Shown here: piece after piece, positions 24,930-36,413 of the stretch
How the letters are laid out: the number at the start of each line of letters is the position of its first letter
Numbering within the stretch: the first letter of the stretch is position 1
Source of the DNA: Zeugodacus cucurbitae
Lineage: Eukaryota > Arthropoda > Insecta > Diptera > Tephritidae
NCBI RefSeq assembly: GCF_028554725.1
Contig: NC_071669.1
Coordinates: 25,271,001 to 25,335,000, forward strand
Direction of reading: 5' to 3'
Length of the DNA stretch: 64,000 nt
Notes under the pieces: generated by a model
The model's database searches: none
Told to the model about the DNA's origin: nothing
Seen by the model: only the letters and a program-made list of their open reading frames with translations
Made by a program: the position numbers and the translations under genes

Positions 24930-25615
24930 ATAAGGACATACGCAATCACTTGAGCAACGACTTGTACACCGATGGCCATCTTGTCGTTTGCGACCGTTTA
25001 ATGGACGCCCACGGCCAACATACGGCAACAGCTGCCACCGCCGCCTACTACCAACAACTGGAATCACCGCCCTGCTACACCATCGCCACCGGCCTACCGA
25101 CCTACGACGAGGCATTGCATCATCATCAACAACACTTCTCCTACGGCATGAAGTTCATGTATCCCACAATTACGGCCGTGCATCATCATCCCGCCATTGC
25201 TGGTGTCTACAGCAGCCAGTGCAACAACAACAAACAGCAGTTTGACATGCAGGAGGAACAAATGAAGCAGAAATCATACAAAGTGTCGTCCGGCGCGTTG
25301 GAGGACGAAGCCGCACTGGAAGTGGTCGTGCCCGCCAGCTACGATATCGCGGAACTTCATGGACTCAATTTGTCGGCGGCCGGCATGAGTGTGACCGCGC
25401 CATTGCTGGGTGTCAATGTCGGCGCAGCGAAGTCGACAGCGGCGTCGTCGTCGCTGGAGGAGGTGATTACCATACGGCTGGATGAAATGACACCCACAGC
25501 AGCGCTGCCCGTCGCAGGAGCAACGACGCGCCGTCCAGCTATGTTTTACAATGAACTGCGTCGCGAGCGCTGTGTGGGTGCGGAGCAACAGTGCAGCGCG
25601 GTGACGATAGCGTGA
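24930..25615 (+). CDS. comm: Commissureless-family protein, coding exon 2 (residues 194-421)
   Basis: Cytoplasmic tail of the protein begun at 17679. The first two bases complete an Asn codon (A|AT), giving NKDIRNHLSNDLYTDGHL. The stop TGA is at 25613-25615. The diagnostic segment is PPCYTIATGLPTYDEALHHH: PPCY at residues 240-243 and LPTY at 249-252. In Drosophila Comm the corresponding PPCY and LPSY motifs have the same five-residue spacing. They are the Nedd4-binding PY motif and the endosomal sorting signal. Here the third residue of the sorting motif is Thr instead of Ser. Further along are His- and Gln-rich stretches and an Ala-rich C-terminal region with no known domain. The tail contains no membrane segment. 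The total of 421 residues is somewhat longer than the roughly 370 of Drosophila Comm. Confidence 0.9.
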
Positions 25616-26055
25616 GCGCATTAAGCACGCTGCAAGGCGTCGAACGCGCTGAAGCTTCGATGCCCGGTCAACCAACTGTAAATATGTATGTTCTGTAAAT
25701 ATGCCGTAAGATAGCTGCGCCACAGATGAGCTGCCCGCTGCTACATGTTAAATCTCACATTCGAACAAAGCGACTAATTAACGTAATGACATTTCGAATG
25801 AGTCCGTAACTCGGCACATTCATTAGTTACTACTTGAAACTTAGCTGAACTTATTTATGTTTTCATTTGAGTAGGTACTTTCTTGGTTCGTAACTGTAAA
25901 TGACTGCAAGCAGAGTTGCTTTCAAAAGCATTATTTTGTAAAATATTATTTATTTCTTGTTTAATCTAATTTAATTTAAAGATCAAAGGCGCATTTCTTT
26001 GAGTAAGACTGATTGTTCATTATATAGTTGAATAAATCTATATTTTTTAATTGCA
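25616..26055 (+). other. comm: Predicted 3' UTR with Pumilio-type motifs and poly(A) signal
   Basis: The first canonical AATAAA after the stop is at 26031-26036, giving a 3' UTR of about 440 nt. TGTAAATA, a perfect Pumilio response element (UGUANAUA), occurs at 25677-25684 and 25694-25701. A third copy at 26056-26063 would be included only if a later signal such as ATTAAA (26152) is used. The motif matches are seen directly. Binding by Pumilio is inference. Confidence 0.6.
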
Positions 26056-26911
26056 TGTAAATATTTCTAAGTCCATAGTTAGCGCGCAAATGCAAGTAGC
26101 GAATTGTAAAACTAGTTAAGCATTTTATCAAATAAGTAAACGAAAAGAAATATTAAATTCGAAAATTACACAAAATTTAAATATTTGGTTGTTTTTATTT
26201 TAATTTACATTATTTTCTTGATGATTTCTGCATACAATTCCATACTTTTTCAGTTGGTAATGAGTTGCATTGAAATTTTGTTTTTCACATCCATTACATC
26301 TACATACATTTTGCATACACTCACACCACTCACTTGCTTACACGAAATATTTGCAGAGAAGCTTACACCGTTAGCACGGCTCGTTTGGGCTTTTTGCGCT
26401 TTCGAATAGTGCATGAAAGCTCAAAACAAACGTAGCCTTGGAAACCTAGTACACATTGTAGCGCGAGAGAAGCGAGTTTTGCAGTAGTGAAAGCCCAAAA
26501 GGAAAGCCGAACGAACAATGAAGGACGTGAACTAGTTAACTGGAAAGGGATTACTACTTGAATTCTAAACAAATACATACAAACACTTCTTTTTTGCACT
26601 TTTTATTGGTATTTGTTAAACAAATAGTAATGTTTTGTAAAATATTTTTATATACCTACTATTTGAATTATCAATTAATCCAAAATTATTGCTAATTAAA
26701 TTACAGAAATATCGGAATCATTAAAATGTTTGAAATTTTTATTCTTTAAGTGGCGAGGTGGGTTTCAAATATGTTTAAAATATTATCCAAAAATATCAAA
26801 ACAATCCGATTAAAATTCTAAGAGACAGCCCCTTTGGAAGTTTCGCCCATCAGTCCATATCAGTTTGAATGTAATATTGAAATTTGCGTACATCTTAGAA
26901 ATAACATTATC
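26056..26911. other. Non-coding, nothing recognised
   Basis: AT-rich DNA downstream of the comm-family gene. A less AT-rich patch at 26349-26530 has no supportable coding content. Confidence 0.5.
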
Positions 26912-27760
26912 TAAAGACTGATCCATTTCAAGGCTCCCTATTTCTTTTTTTAACGAAAAAACATAGAAAATTCAAATTCGTTCGAGCATTTCGACTGGTG
27001 ATTGGCGAATGACATGCGTGCTGTTTTGCTCCAAGACCTGAATCGAAGAGCGAAAAGTCTAACAGTGTGATATCACACGATCTTAACTGGCCCAAAACGT
27101 AAAATTATCGTTTTACCGAAGTGTTCTCTCAGTAAATCCATTGATTGATGCGCTGTGTAGGAAGTGGCGCCGTTTTGTGGAAACCAAATGTCGCCGAGAT
27201 CACGAGATTCAATTTCAGCCATCAAATAGTTGGTTATCATGGCGTGATAACCTGTTTTTTCTGGATGAAATGGTAGCCCTTGAATCCCAAATGCGCCAAT
27301 TTTGCTTGCTTACATACCCATTGAGCCAGAAATGGGCCTTAGCGCTGAACATTTTGCTCGAAATCGTCGGATCTCTTGAACTCTTGCAGCGATGTAGCTT
27401 GGGAAGGTCGAGCGGCTTCAGTTCTTACACAAACTATATTTTGTATGCTTTCAATTAAAGATCTCAGCGTCCAATGGGGAAAGTCAATCCGTTATAAGTC
27501 CGAGATGATGCGAACGGCTCCGAATCTTCACGGCATTCGTGTACACTCTCAGCTACGGCTGCTATATTTTCTAGTAGTAGTCTATTTGGTCGAATATTAT
27601 CCAATAATTAATGCTGGGTCGCACGATGTAATGGTGTTGCGAATAATACGCACAGAAGGCAGATTTTGTTGACCATAAGTTGAGCGAAGTGCGCGAAACA
27701 CATTCTTTACAGAACGTATATTTTCATAAAGGGATTATTTACAAATTATTCAACACATGT
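26912..27760 (-). pseudogene. Nearly full-length but inactive mariner transposase copy
   Basis: Minus-strand mariner relic. In order along the protein, and shifting between frames, are an N-terminal helix-turn-helix region ('RALRSTYGQQNLPS'), 'ENIAAVAESV', FSAKAHFWLNGYVSKQNWRI, LPFHPEKTG, and then WFPQNGATSYTAHQSMDLLR. Two catalytic positions are visibly altered compared with the family: SDEAHF has become SAKAHF and QDGAT has become QNGAT. The terminal repeat (GACTGATCCATTTC, at about 26916) is the same as at 4.35 kb. Confidence 0.85.
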
Positions 27761-28821
27761 TTTTCAGTTTACAGAAGAATAATTATTAAAAAATATGGAC
27801 ACAATTTCTCAAAACACCGCAAAAACTCTTTAAACTTTTGTATAAAATTTTCGAGTTTCTGATTTACATTTCATACCCACACTATTTCCCTAGTAAGGCA
27901 CCACAATTACAAAATATACGCTAACTACCGTAAGAATCTTCAAAATCACTGTTACTGTCACTAATACAAATAAAGAAAGTTTAAATATAAATCTAATGAA
28001 ACGAGCTCAGTAAGGGTTTCAAAACTGATTTTGTACTTATAAAAAAACGCCGCTAAAAAGAATGTGCAGCAAAATATCGGTTTCACGATAACATCTAGGT
28101 TCTAACTAACTAAATTAAATCTTCAAGAAAAAAACATTAAAAGATATATATTTAATTTTTCAGAAGAGCTTTTATGAAGGTTCGAATTACTATTCTAAAC
28201 AACAAATTCCTTTAATTCCGAATTATTGTACCACTGAGTCCCTTTGTACATAAAAATATTTAAGAAACTTTAGTATATACTTACATATGTATAAGATAAT
28301 GTATATAGAACACAACCGAGCACTATTGAATAATTGCACCACAAAATACACAAGACAACAACAACACTGGTGTTGCTATGACGAATGACTAACTAGAACA
28401 CCAAAATCACGAAACAGCATAAAAATGGAGTCTGAATACGACTGATATTCGATAAAAAATATAATATTCAAAATATAAAAAAAAACGTTAAAGATTTACG
28501 AAATATCTGCCAGCACTTTTCGTGCTGCTGATCTGCACGATTTAAAAATAATTAAAATAATTAAATGCTTTAACTGTTAGTTACGTCTAGACAAATAAGA
28601 AATCGGTTAACTTTATAAAAATAAATAATATTTATCAAACATTTAAGTTGCGCTCATTAAGGCTTATTCAGGTACATAGGTAAGTATGTAAACCACGAAG
28701 TCGAACCAAATTCATATACATAAGTTCAACGAACAATCTCAGTAATTCCAAATATAAAAAATAACAATCTTTATTAATCTCATATCGTCTATTTTTGAAT
28801 TATTATTATTATCTATCCGAG
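27761..28821. other. Non-coding, nothing recognised
   Basis: AT-rich spacer of about 1 kb. The left part may include mariner end sequence that I could not delimit. Confidence 0.45.
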
Positions 28822-29490
28822 GTACGATTGGAATCTCAGTGTGCTCTGCCCTATCCTTAAAAAGGGAGACCCAACAAACTGCGCCAATTATCGTGGGATA
28901 AGCCTCCATACCGCATGTAAGGTCCGGTCGAACTGACTTATTAGTGTGGCTTTAGACCTGGAAAATCCAATGTGGATCAGATATCTTGGATCGAGCCGAG
29001 CCTTCCGATTCGAAATGAGATTTAAGACAGCGCGACTCTTAGCTAATGGGATTTGTGATGAATTCGCAGGTTGGCTCTGACGTCACTGTGGACAGTCATA
29101 ACTTTGAAGTTGTAGATAATTTCGTCTACCTTGGAGCCAGTATCAACAACACCAACAATGTCAGCCTTGAAATTCAGCGCAGAATCACTCTTGCCAACAG
29201 GTGCTACTTTGGACTGAATAGGCAATTTTAAAGTAAAGTTCCGTTTCGACGAACTATAACAAAACTCTATAAGTCGCTCATTATTACCGTCCTGCTTTAT
29301 AATTCAAAAACGTAGACGATGTCGCATTCCGATAAGAGGGCACTAAGAGTTTTCGAGACAAAGGTTTTTTTGCGGTCCTTTGACATTTTCAAATGTCGCC
29401 AAATTGCGAGAAGGAGAGACCAATGGCGTGTTATTATTGATTCAGCTGTAATCTAGTAAGCGATGCCTACGCCAATTACATACATCGTAT
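28822..29490 (+). pseudogene. Deleted RTE-like LINE copy
   Basis: Matches the 33.75-kb LINE from 'DWNLSVLCPI.KKGDPTNCANYRGIS' onward. Most of the palm has been lost. It resumes at 'SQVGSDVTVDSHNFEVVDNF' and ends with the shared 3' sequence 'acgccaattacatacat'. That common end places the LINE family's 3' terminus just past the simple CATACA tail. Confidence 0.85.
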
Positions 29491-30717
29491 GTTCATCCAA
29501 ACCTGATTGGACCAAACTACGTTAGACTATTCTCCTTTAAATTAACGGGATATATTTATGACTTAAATTTGCGTAAAAATGTACATATATACTACGTAAG
29601 TGCCTCTTTTATTATATATGAAGGAACCGGTAGCGCTCTGAGCGTTTTAACGATCGTTTATCAATTTGTGCTTAAAATTTGTAATGAGATCGGAGTATAT
29701 TTTACAGATTTGTTTTCCGTACTGGCTTCAAATGTCTTCTTCTTGATGCCGTATTTTTGTATTCTGACAGCAAGCGAAATGCCGTCAGTCGACTTGAACT
29801 ACTGCCAAAAGCATTCTCGGCTGATAAACACATGTCCAAAGCGAATACAAAGCGTCACCTATTTCAATGAAGTCTGTCTGTCTGTCTGTAAGTCAATGGA
29901 GACGCAAGCCGCTAACTATCGCTCGCACGCTTCACTCTGAGCTGCCGCTTCAGTTATGTTTTGCATGCAAATTACTCGGTCGCGCGTCAATAGTTTGTTT
30001 TGTTGCGTCGTGCTTCCTTTGTTGTTGTTACTTATAGCGTTTAAGAATTGCTACTGTGCATTTTGCTGCTCATTAAGGCTTCTTTTCCTTTCGCCCCGAA
30101 CTCTTTGCTTTATTTGCGTAGTTTTTGTTTTGTTTTGGCTTATTTTGTTGCTTTTCTTCATTTAATTTTCCACTGTTGTTGACGTAGTCTTCATTTACTT
30201 GCGTTTTCGTGACTTTTACGACGAGCGACAACAACAAAACTCCATTACGCCGCGCCGTAATCATTAGTACATTTGCACGCATTTAAGCATCGGAGCACGT
30301 ACCAAGTAGATATGTATCTACACGCATACATATGTGTGTATTCGAAATTAATTACGTTTATAGTTTTTCGAAATGACATTGCTTTAGAAATTTAAAGGTC
30401 AGCCTTTCGCTGGCGTTGCGTTAAGCTCAGGTGTTACCAACTGCCAAATGCAGAAAATCTATAATGTCACTTTCGATTGCCATTATATTTTAAAATTCCA
30501 TGAATTTAAAATTATTTATTTTATCCGGAGCGTTATTACTGACACTTGCGTCAAGTGGAATCATTTCCCAGATCCTGCCGAAGAGTTCTTCGAAACCTTA
30601 CTGACAAGACTATGGATTAAACTATTGTCAATTACAGAGCTATACTCAAAATCAGATTTTACTTGTTCAAAGCGCAACATGCTTCAGCATCGAAAAGCCT
30701 GAAATTATGACTCTCAC
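29491..30717. other. Non-coding, nothing recognised
   Basis: The spacer includes an isolated open frame (29569-29940) with no recognisable domain, a TCTGTCTGTCTG tract near 29875-29888, and T/G-rich DNA near 30000-30180. No gene is supported. Confidence 0.45.
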
Positions 30718-31706
30718 TGTCCACAAGTTAACAGCGCAAGCGGGTTTGGGATTGTATGAGGAGAGATCCGTTTTCCCTCTCTTTACAAGGGAATACAATT
30801 CCCTCCATGGAGGCTCCCCTTGCTAAATGGAACGGAACTCTCGTCGAAGGACCGTACTAAGTACATACATAGGTGTAGTCTTGGACAGCAAACTACTGTG
30901 GACGTACAATGTGGAAGTAAGGGTAAGAAAAGCCTGTAATGCCTGTTGCATGTAGGCAAATGCCTTGAACTACCTGATGGCTTTATCCCTTCCACAAGCA
31001 CTGGTGATACATAGCAATAGTTAGACCGAGTCTGCTTTATGGCGCTATTGTGCGGAGGGCAGGCATACGGAAATTAACTATCGGAAGGTAGTGAAAAGCT
31101 CGCAGTGCTTTGTATAACGGAAGCTCTAAGGACTAGAGTAGACGCGGACTGAGGTGTAAGCAGCCTTGCTATTGCTACTAGGAAAACTGCAGAGCTAGAC
31201 TCCAATGCAACAACCGGCTACTCTAAAGTTAATATCTACGTAGACTACCAAGCAGCAATTTAGGCAATAACCTCGTTCAGCATCTCGGCCAAAAGTATTT
31301 TAAATGCCAACGTGGCAGTAGACTTTTATACTGGGTGTCAGGCCACAAAAGCATTGAGGACAACGAGATTGCCTATAGTAGTGTACAATTGTCATCTGAA
31401 AACGTCCCAATCAACATTGGCAAACATATGCATGGTCATCACGATGATACTATAAACAGGAGCATGGCAAGGTAGATCATAACGCGTTGGAACTGTAAGA
31501 GCATGGTTGGAATTCTCACTGGCCGCTGTCAAGAGCGAGATACCAGAGAAACAATGGAGCATCAATAGATGCGCTTGTTCTAGTTGCATCAAGTGATAAC
31601 TACTCCTCATTGACTACGTCACGGCACTCCAGTTGGTATCGCAAAGGTTCAAACTTGGTCTATGTGTGGCATATTGCCCTACCAGACTAACCTAACCTAA
31701 CATTTT
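30718..31706 (+). pseudogene. Jockey-superfamily LINE relic with RNase H (LOA/I-like)
   Basis: Broken plus-strand frames give 'LGVVLDSKLLWTYNV...RVRKACNACC' (region after the reverse transcriptase) followed by 'IYVDYQAAI.AITSFSI' and 'YWVSGHKSIEDNEIA'. The last two carry the RNase H signature (D..AAI..I, then W..GH..I.GNE.A). It ends at 'TAACCTAACCTAAC' (about 31689-31702), a short tandem tail typical of LINE 3' ends. Stops and frameshifts are frequent. Confidence 0.75.
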
Positions 31707-33751
31707 AGCAACAAAATTGTCATCGGGCGTTTAACCACCTCTCACAGCAAGGCAAGTTGCTTCGATAAACCAGAGGTATTTTAACCATCTCTTTGATTTT
31801 TTCCGATATATTGTCGGAGCTTCTACTACTACGTAAGTTTACGGAACGAAGTAGATAAGTATCTGCAGTATTTGGTATGGTTTGGGGATCCCTCACTGTT
31901 CCCCGATTACATGAGAATAATAGAAGAAGCATTCCAAAGTTGATATGACAGCTTGTAGAACTTTGTAGAAGATTCTCAAAAGGCATTATAAAAACTCTAA
32001 AGTCCAATAATTATATGTAAATAATTTAAAATCTTTCAAGACATTTTATGGATCACGAACTAAATGTTTGTTTATTAATAATATAGGACATGTGTATTCT
32101 AATATTTATACCAACTCGCCTAAGGAATCTTCTGAAAACACAAAAGGAAGCGTGTGCGGCATTTGCTTTGTGGTGGTCAACTGCTGTACCCTGACTAAGT
32201 AATAAAATTGATAAGAACAACTAAGCGGTCTATAACAAAAAAGAACAACAACTAATAAACTGGAAAATTAATAAAAACAACAAGTGCGTCAACCGAGAAC
32301 ACAAGAAACGTGACAAAAAAAAACAAATTTACCTCTTAGCAATAGAAGTTTTTGTTGTTTTTTGTTGTGGAATGTGTGAGTCATGGGTCACACGCGACCA
32401 CCAAGAAGCTTCAAGTAACTGTCCGCTACGGACAACAAATTATTCTGGAGAGTGATAACGAACTAGCTTCGCTGCCTAGTTGTGATTCGTTGCAAGCGGC
32501 GCGAAGAACTCGCATTTAGGAAATTACCTTCGCTCACAAGTAATGGGAAGCAATTAGTGATAACAGTGTTTGAGAGATTAGCGCGGAAGTGCTTCTAACT
32601 AACACATTAGTATTCGAGTAATGGCACTAGTGTTTTGTTTGTGGTTCAAGATCGTTTGAGATGAGCGCAAATCCACTTCAGTGGCGACTACTCTGTCAGC
32701 TGAGGCGTCTACCGCATGCGGCGCTTTCGTGTTTTAGCGCGATAAGACCGGGGGACACACTTTCATATTCTGACTTCATACATGCGTCTAACTACTGTGT
32801 CATTTAAGACGTCACTAGCAGAACAACTAGACTAGGCAGACAAATAAATGTGATTATTTTGTACTTGTCTGTATGTAAATTTTTATATTGATATGACGAA
32901 ACGCCCTGGTTATCTGCTGCAGAATATTATGAAATTCAGACATACAAATATTTGCGTATAACGGTAATTATGCCAGAGTGTACTGCAGAAGGAAATAATG
33001 AGATAATTTTGATAAGCAAAGCGCTACAACTAATTTGCTTGCCAAACATCAACTGAAGGTCTTGTCCCCAATAAAAGTGATGGCGATTAAATATAATAAT
33101 TTTTGAATTGTTTGATTGTAAATCAGGTCGAGGATGTCAAGTGCACTGATCGTTTTGAAGTGAGATAAATGTTTGGATGCACTTTTCGACATGATGACTC
33201 GACTACTTTATTAAAAAAATTATAGGAAGATGTCTTTAATTGATTAAATATTACTAGTTTTGTTCAATATCATTTGACGGACTATATTATATTATTGATT
33301 TTTCAGGTATCTTAAGTTATAAATATGAACATTTTATCACGTTATAAGATTAGCTGTTTAGACACATCATAAAATTTGTAGAAACTTCCAAGATGGAAGA
33401 AGAGCTCAAGAAGTTTTCCATCCATAGATCTATGCTAACGGGCCTTTAGTCGGAAACTCAGAAATGAATCTACTGATTTAAGGGGTACCTGAGTTTCGCC
33501 CCCTATTTCCAATAATTTTATGAAACATAAAAAAAAATATTATTTTAAAGATTAACATTTAATGAGATATTACTAAAGTTTGGAAGAAAATTTTTAAAAT
33601 CTCCGTGACTGTGGTGTCATTTTCATTACGCCCTCAAGGAACTTGGTCAAAGGAAAAAATAATGAAAAATTTCATTTTTGGTAGAGGTTGGCTAAAATTT
33701 CGCCGCACATTTTAATAATTGTAAGCATAAGAAAATACATCAAGCTACTTG
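31707..33751. other. Non-coding, nothing recognised
   Basis: Two kilobases with no supportable gene. 32160-32340 is A-rich with AACAA runs. 32370-32830 is closer to balanced composition but carries no coding signal. Confidence 0.45.
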
Positions 33752-36010
33752 GCTGTTGTGATAGACGGAAGACATGTTTCCAGTGTTTTAGACGTGCGTA
33801 CGCTCCGAGGATCAAATATAGACTCGGACCATTATCTGGTTGCAGCGAAGATACGCACCCGCCTCTGTGCAGCAAAGAACGCCCGTTAACAAACACAAGG
33901 AACGTTCGACGTCGAAAAGCGACTTGCACTCCTGCTCTCTGAGAGCACTCATCAGCATCTCGGTATAAGGGATCTGTGGGACGGCATCTCAAACTCACTG
34001 CGTACCGCTGCAACCGAAACCATTGGCTTTCGGAAAAGTAAAAAAACAGCTGGTACGATGAGGAATGCCGTCTCGCAGCGGAGAGAAAACAGACTGCCTA
34101 CCTCGCAACGTTGCAAACAACCACAACACGTGCGGGATGGGATAGATACCGAGAGCTGAAGAGGGAAGCGAGACGCATTTGCAGACAAAAAAAGAAAGAG
34201 GCCGAAATGCGTGAGTACGAAGAGCTTGAGAAGCTGGCAGACAGAGGTAATGCTCGAAAATTTTATGAAAAAATGAAGCGCTTAACGAAGGTTTCAAGAC
34301 CGGAGCATCCTCATGTAGAGACTCAGGTGGTAATCTGGTAACCGATGTCCAGGGCATACTGGGATTATGGAGGGAACAATTCTCCGACCTGCTGAATGGA
34401 AGTGAAAGTACAACACCAGGAGTTGGCGAACCCGATTCCCAAATCGATGACGATGGAATAGATGTTCCATTACCCGACCATGAAGAAATTCGAATAGCAA
34501 TTACCCGCCTGAAGAACAACAAAGCGGCAGGGGCCGATAGATTACCGGCTGAGCTATTCAAATACGGCGGCGAAGAACTGATAAGGTGTATGCATCAGCT
34601 TCTTTGCAACATATGGTCGGAAGAAAGCATGCCTGACGATTGGAATCTCAGTGTGCTCTGCCCAATCCATAAAAAGGGAGATCCCACAAACTGTGCTAAT
34701 TGCCGTGGGATAAGCCTCCTAAATATCGCCCATAAGGTTCTATCGAGCGTACTGTGTGAAAGACTTAAGCCCACCGTCAACAAACTGATTGGACCTTATC
34801 AGTGTGTCTTTAGACCTGGAAAGTCCACCATGCGTCAAATCTTGGAGAAGACCCGTGAAAAGAGGATCGACACACACCACCTTTTTGTCGATTTCAAAGC
34901 TGCTTTCGACAGCACGAAAAGGAGCTGCCTTTATGCAGCGATGTCTGAATTTGGTATCCCCGCAAAACTAATACGGCTATGTAAGTTTACGTTGAGCAAC
35001 ACCAAAAGCTCCGTCATGATTGGGAAGGACCTCTCCGAGCCGTTCGATACCAAACGAGGTTTCAGACAAGGTGACTCACTATCGTGCGACTTCTTTAACT
35101 TGATGTTGGAAAAAATAATACGAGCTGCAGAGCTAAATAGAGAAGGTACAATCTTCTACAAGAGTGTACAGCTGCTGGCGTACGCCGATGATATTGATAT
35201 CATCGGAAGCAACAACCGCACCGTTTGTTCTGCTTTTTCCCGCATGGATAAAGAGGCGAAGCGAATGGGTCTGGAGATTAATGAGGACAAGACGAAATAT
35301 CTCCTGTCATCAAACAAACAGTCGGCGCACTCGCGTCTTGGCTCCCACGTCACTGTTGACAGTCATAACTTTAAAGTTGTAGATAATTTCGTATACCTGG
35401 GAACCAGTATCAAAAACACCAACAATGTCAGCCTCGAAAGCCAGCGCAGAATCACTCTTGCCAACAGGTGCTACTTTAGACTGAGTAGGCAATTGAACAG
35501 TAAAGTCCACTCTCGACGAACCAAAATCAAACTCTACAAGTCGCTTATCATTCCCGTCCGGCTTTATGGTGCAGAAGCTTGGACGATGTCAACATCAGAT
35601 GAGACGACACTAGGAGTTATCGAGAGGAAAATTTTGCGCAAGATTTACGGACCTCAGAACATTGGCAACGGCGAATACCGCAGACGATGGAACGATGAGC
35701 TGTACGAGTTATACGACGACATTGACATAGTTCAGCGAATAAAAAGACAGCGGCTACGCTGGCTAGGTCATGTTGTCCGAATGGACGAAAACACTCCAGC
35801 CCTGAAAGTGTTCGATGCAGTACCCGCCGGAGGAAGCCGAGGAAGGGGAAGGCCTCCACTCCGTTGGAGGGACCAGGTGGAGAGCGACCTGGTTACACTT
35901 GGAATCTCCAACTGGCGCCGAACTGCGAAGGAGAGAGAGAGGTGGCGCACTATCGTCGATTCGGCTATAACCGGCTAAACGGTTGCAACGCCAATCACAT
36001 ACATACAAGA
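33752..36010 (+). mobile_element. RTE-like non-LTR retrotransposon, 5'-truncated, best copy in the window
   Basis: Begins inside the endonuclease domain: 'IDGRHVSSVLDVRTLRG' followed by 'SDHYLVAAKIRTRL', the C-terminal motif of AP-type endonucleases. A stop (about 33886) and two frame changes (about 34040 and 34310) separate this from the long reverse-transcriptase frame at 34314-35978. The copy ends in a CATACATACA tail near 36010. Closely related pieces lie at 6.2, 9.2, 28.8, 42.5, 55.2, 57.6 and 59.1 kb, with a more diverged relative at 40.5 kb. The 5' truncation and simple tail fit target-primed reverse transcription. Confidence 0.9.
34314..35978 (+). CDS. Reverse transcriptase of the RTE-like LINE (554 codons, open)
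   Basis: An uninterrupted frame from the first codon after the frameshift; the first ATG is at 34590. Palm motifs are visible in order: LVLCP-type fingers (LSVLCPIHKKGDPTNCANCR), FVDFKAAFDS (first catalytic Asp), RQGDSLSC, and AYADDIDIIG (catalytic Asp pair). The C-terminal part has KLYKSLIIP.RLYGAEAWTM, RRWNDELYELYDDIDIVQR and RLRWLGHVVRMDE, typical of the 'endonuclease-reverse transcriptase' proteins of insects. All core catalytic residues look intact, but the endonuclease lies in a different, broken frame, so the copy is unlikely to move on its own. Confidence 0.9.
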   Translation, partial: CRDSGGNLVTDVQGILGLWREQFSDLLNGSESTTPGVGEPDSQIDDDGIDVPLPDHEEIRIAITRLKNNKAAGADRLPAELFKYGGEELIRCMHQLLCNIWSEESMPDDWNLSVLCPIHKKGDPTNCANCRGISLLNIAHKVLSSVLCERLKPTVNKLIGPYQCVFRPGKSTMRQILEKTREKRIDTHHLFVDFKAAFDSTKRSCLYAAMSEFGIPAKLIRLCKFTLSNTKSSVMIGKDLSEPFDTKRGFRQGDSLSCDFFNLMLEKIIRAAELNREGTIFYKSVQLLAYADDIDIIGSNNRTVCSAFSRMDKEAKRMGLEINEDKTKYLLSSNKQSAHSRLGSHVTVDSHNFKVVDNFVYLGTSIKNTNNVSLESQRRITLANRCYFRLSRQLNSKVHSRRTKIKLYKSLIIPVRLYGAEAWTMSTSDETTLGVIERKILRKIYGPQNIGNGEYRRRWNDELYELYDDIDIVQRIKRQRLRWLGHVVRMDENTPALKVFDAVPAGGSRGRGRPPLRWRDQVESDLVTLGISNWRRTAKERERWRTIVDSAITG

Positions 36011-36225
36011 GCATCGAGATCAGTTGAGTAGTTCTGCAGGAATCTTTGCAATCGACTTTGAAAACACAGCTCAAAACTGCTCAAACAAAAGCGTTTAAAG
36101 TTTAGGGCAACAATGAAGATAAGCTATTACTCGAATCCACTTTTTTGAAATATCCTAGAGATGTAAGTAGATGGTTAAATGAGCATAAGTACCCCAAACT
36201 TTGTTGTGCTCTTACAAGATCCAAT

Positions 36226-36413
36226 TTAACAGTCCTCACTTCAGGACATTTTCAGACTGGAGCACCTATTCTGGCCAAAACTGTGCCAGGCGTGGAGTCG
36301 CAATCCTTATTAAACAAATTTGACAGTCCTCACTCCAGGACATTTTTATACATGAGCGTCCATTCTGACTAAAACTGAGCCAGGCGTGAAGCCGCTATCC
36401 TTATTAAACAGAT
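36226..36413 (+). repeat. Tandem duplication, 2 x 94 bp
   Basis: 36226-36319 and 36320-36413 align end to end with scattered substitutions. Shared blocks include 'acagtcctcact.caggaca', 'gccaggcgtg.ag' and 'atccttattaaaca'. The divergence suggests an old duplication. The function is unknown. Confidence 0.8.

Noticed and set aside
25274..25723. 149-codon minus-strand frame opposite comm exon 2
   Set aside because: Shadow of the real exon; the plus strand carries the PPCY and LPTY motifs.
27141..27458. 105-codon plus-strand frame
   Set aside because: Antisense shadow of the mariner relic at 26912-27760.
29569..29940. 123-codon plus-strand frame
   Set aside because: Hydrophobic pieces but no recognisable domain, promoter or splice signals; ends in a TCTG micro-repeat region.
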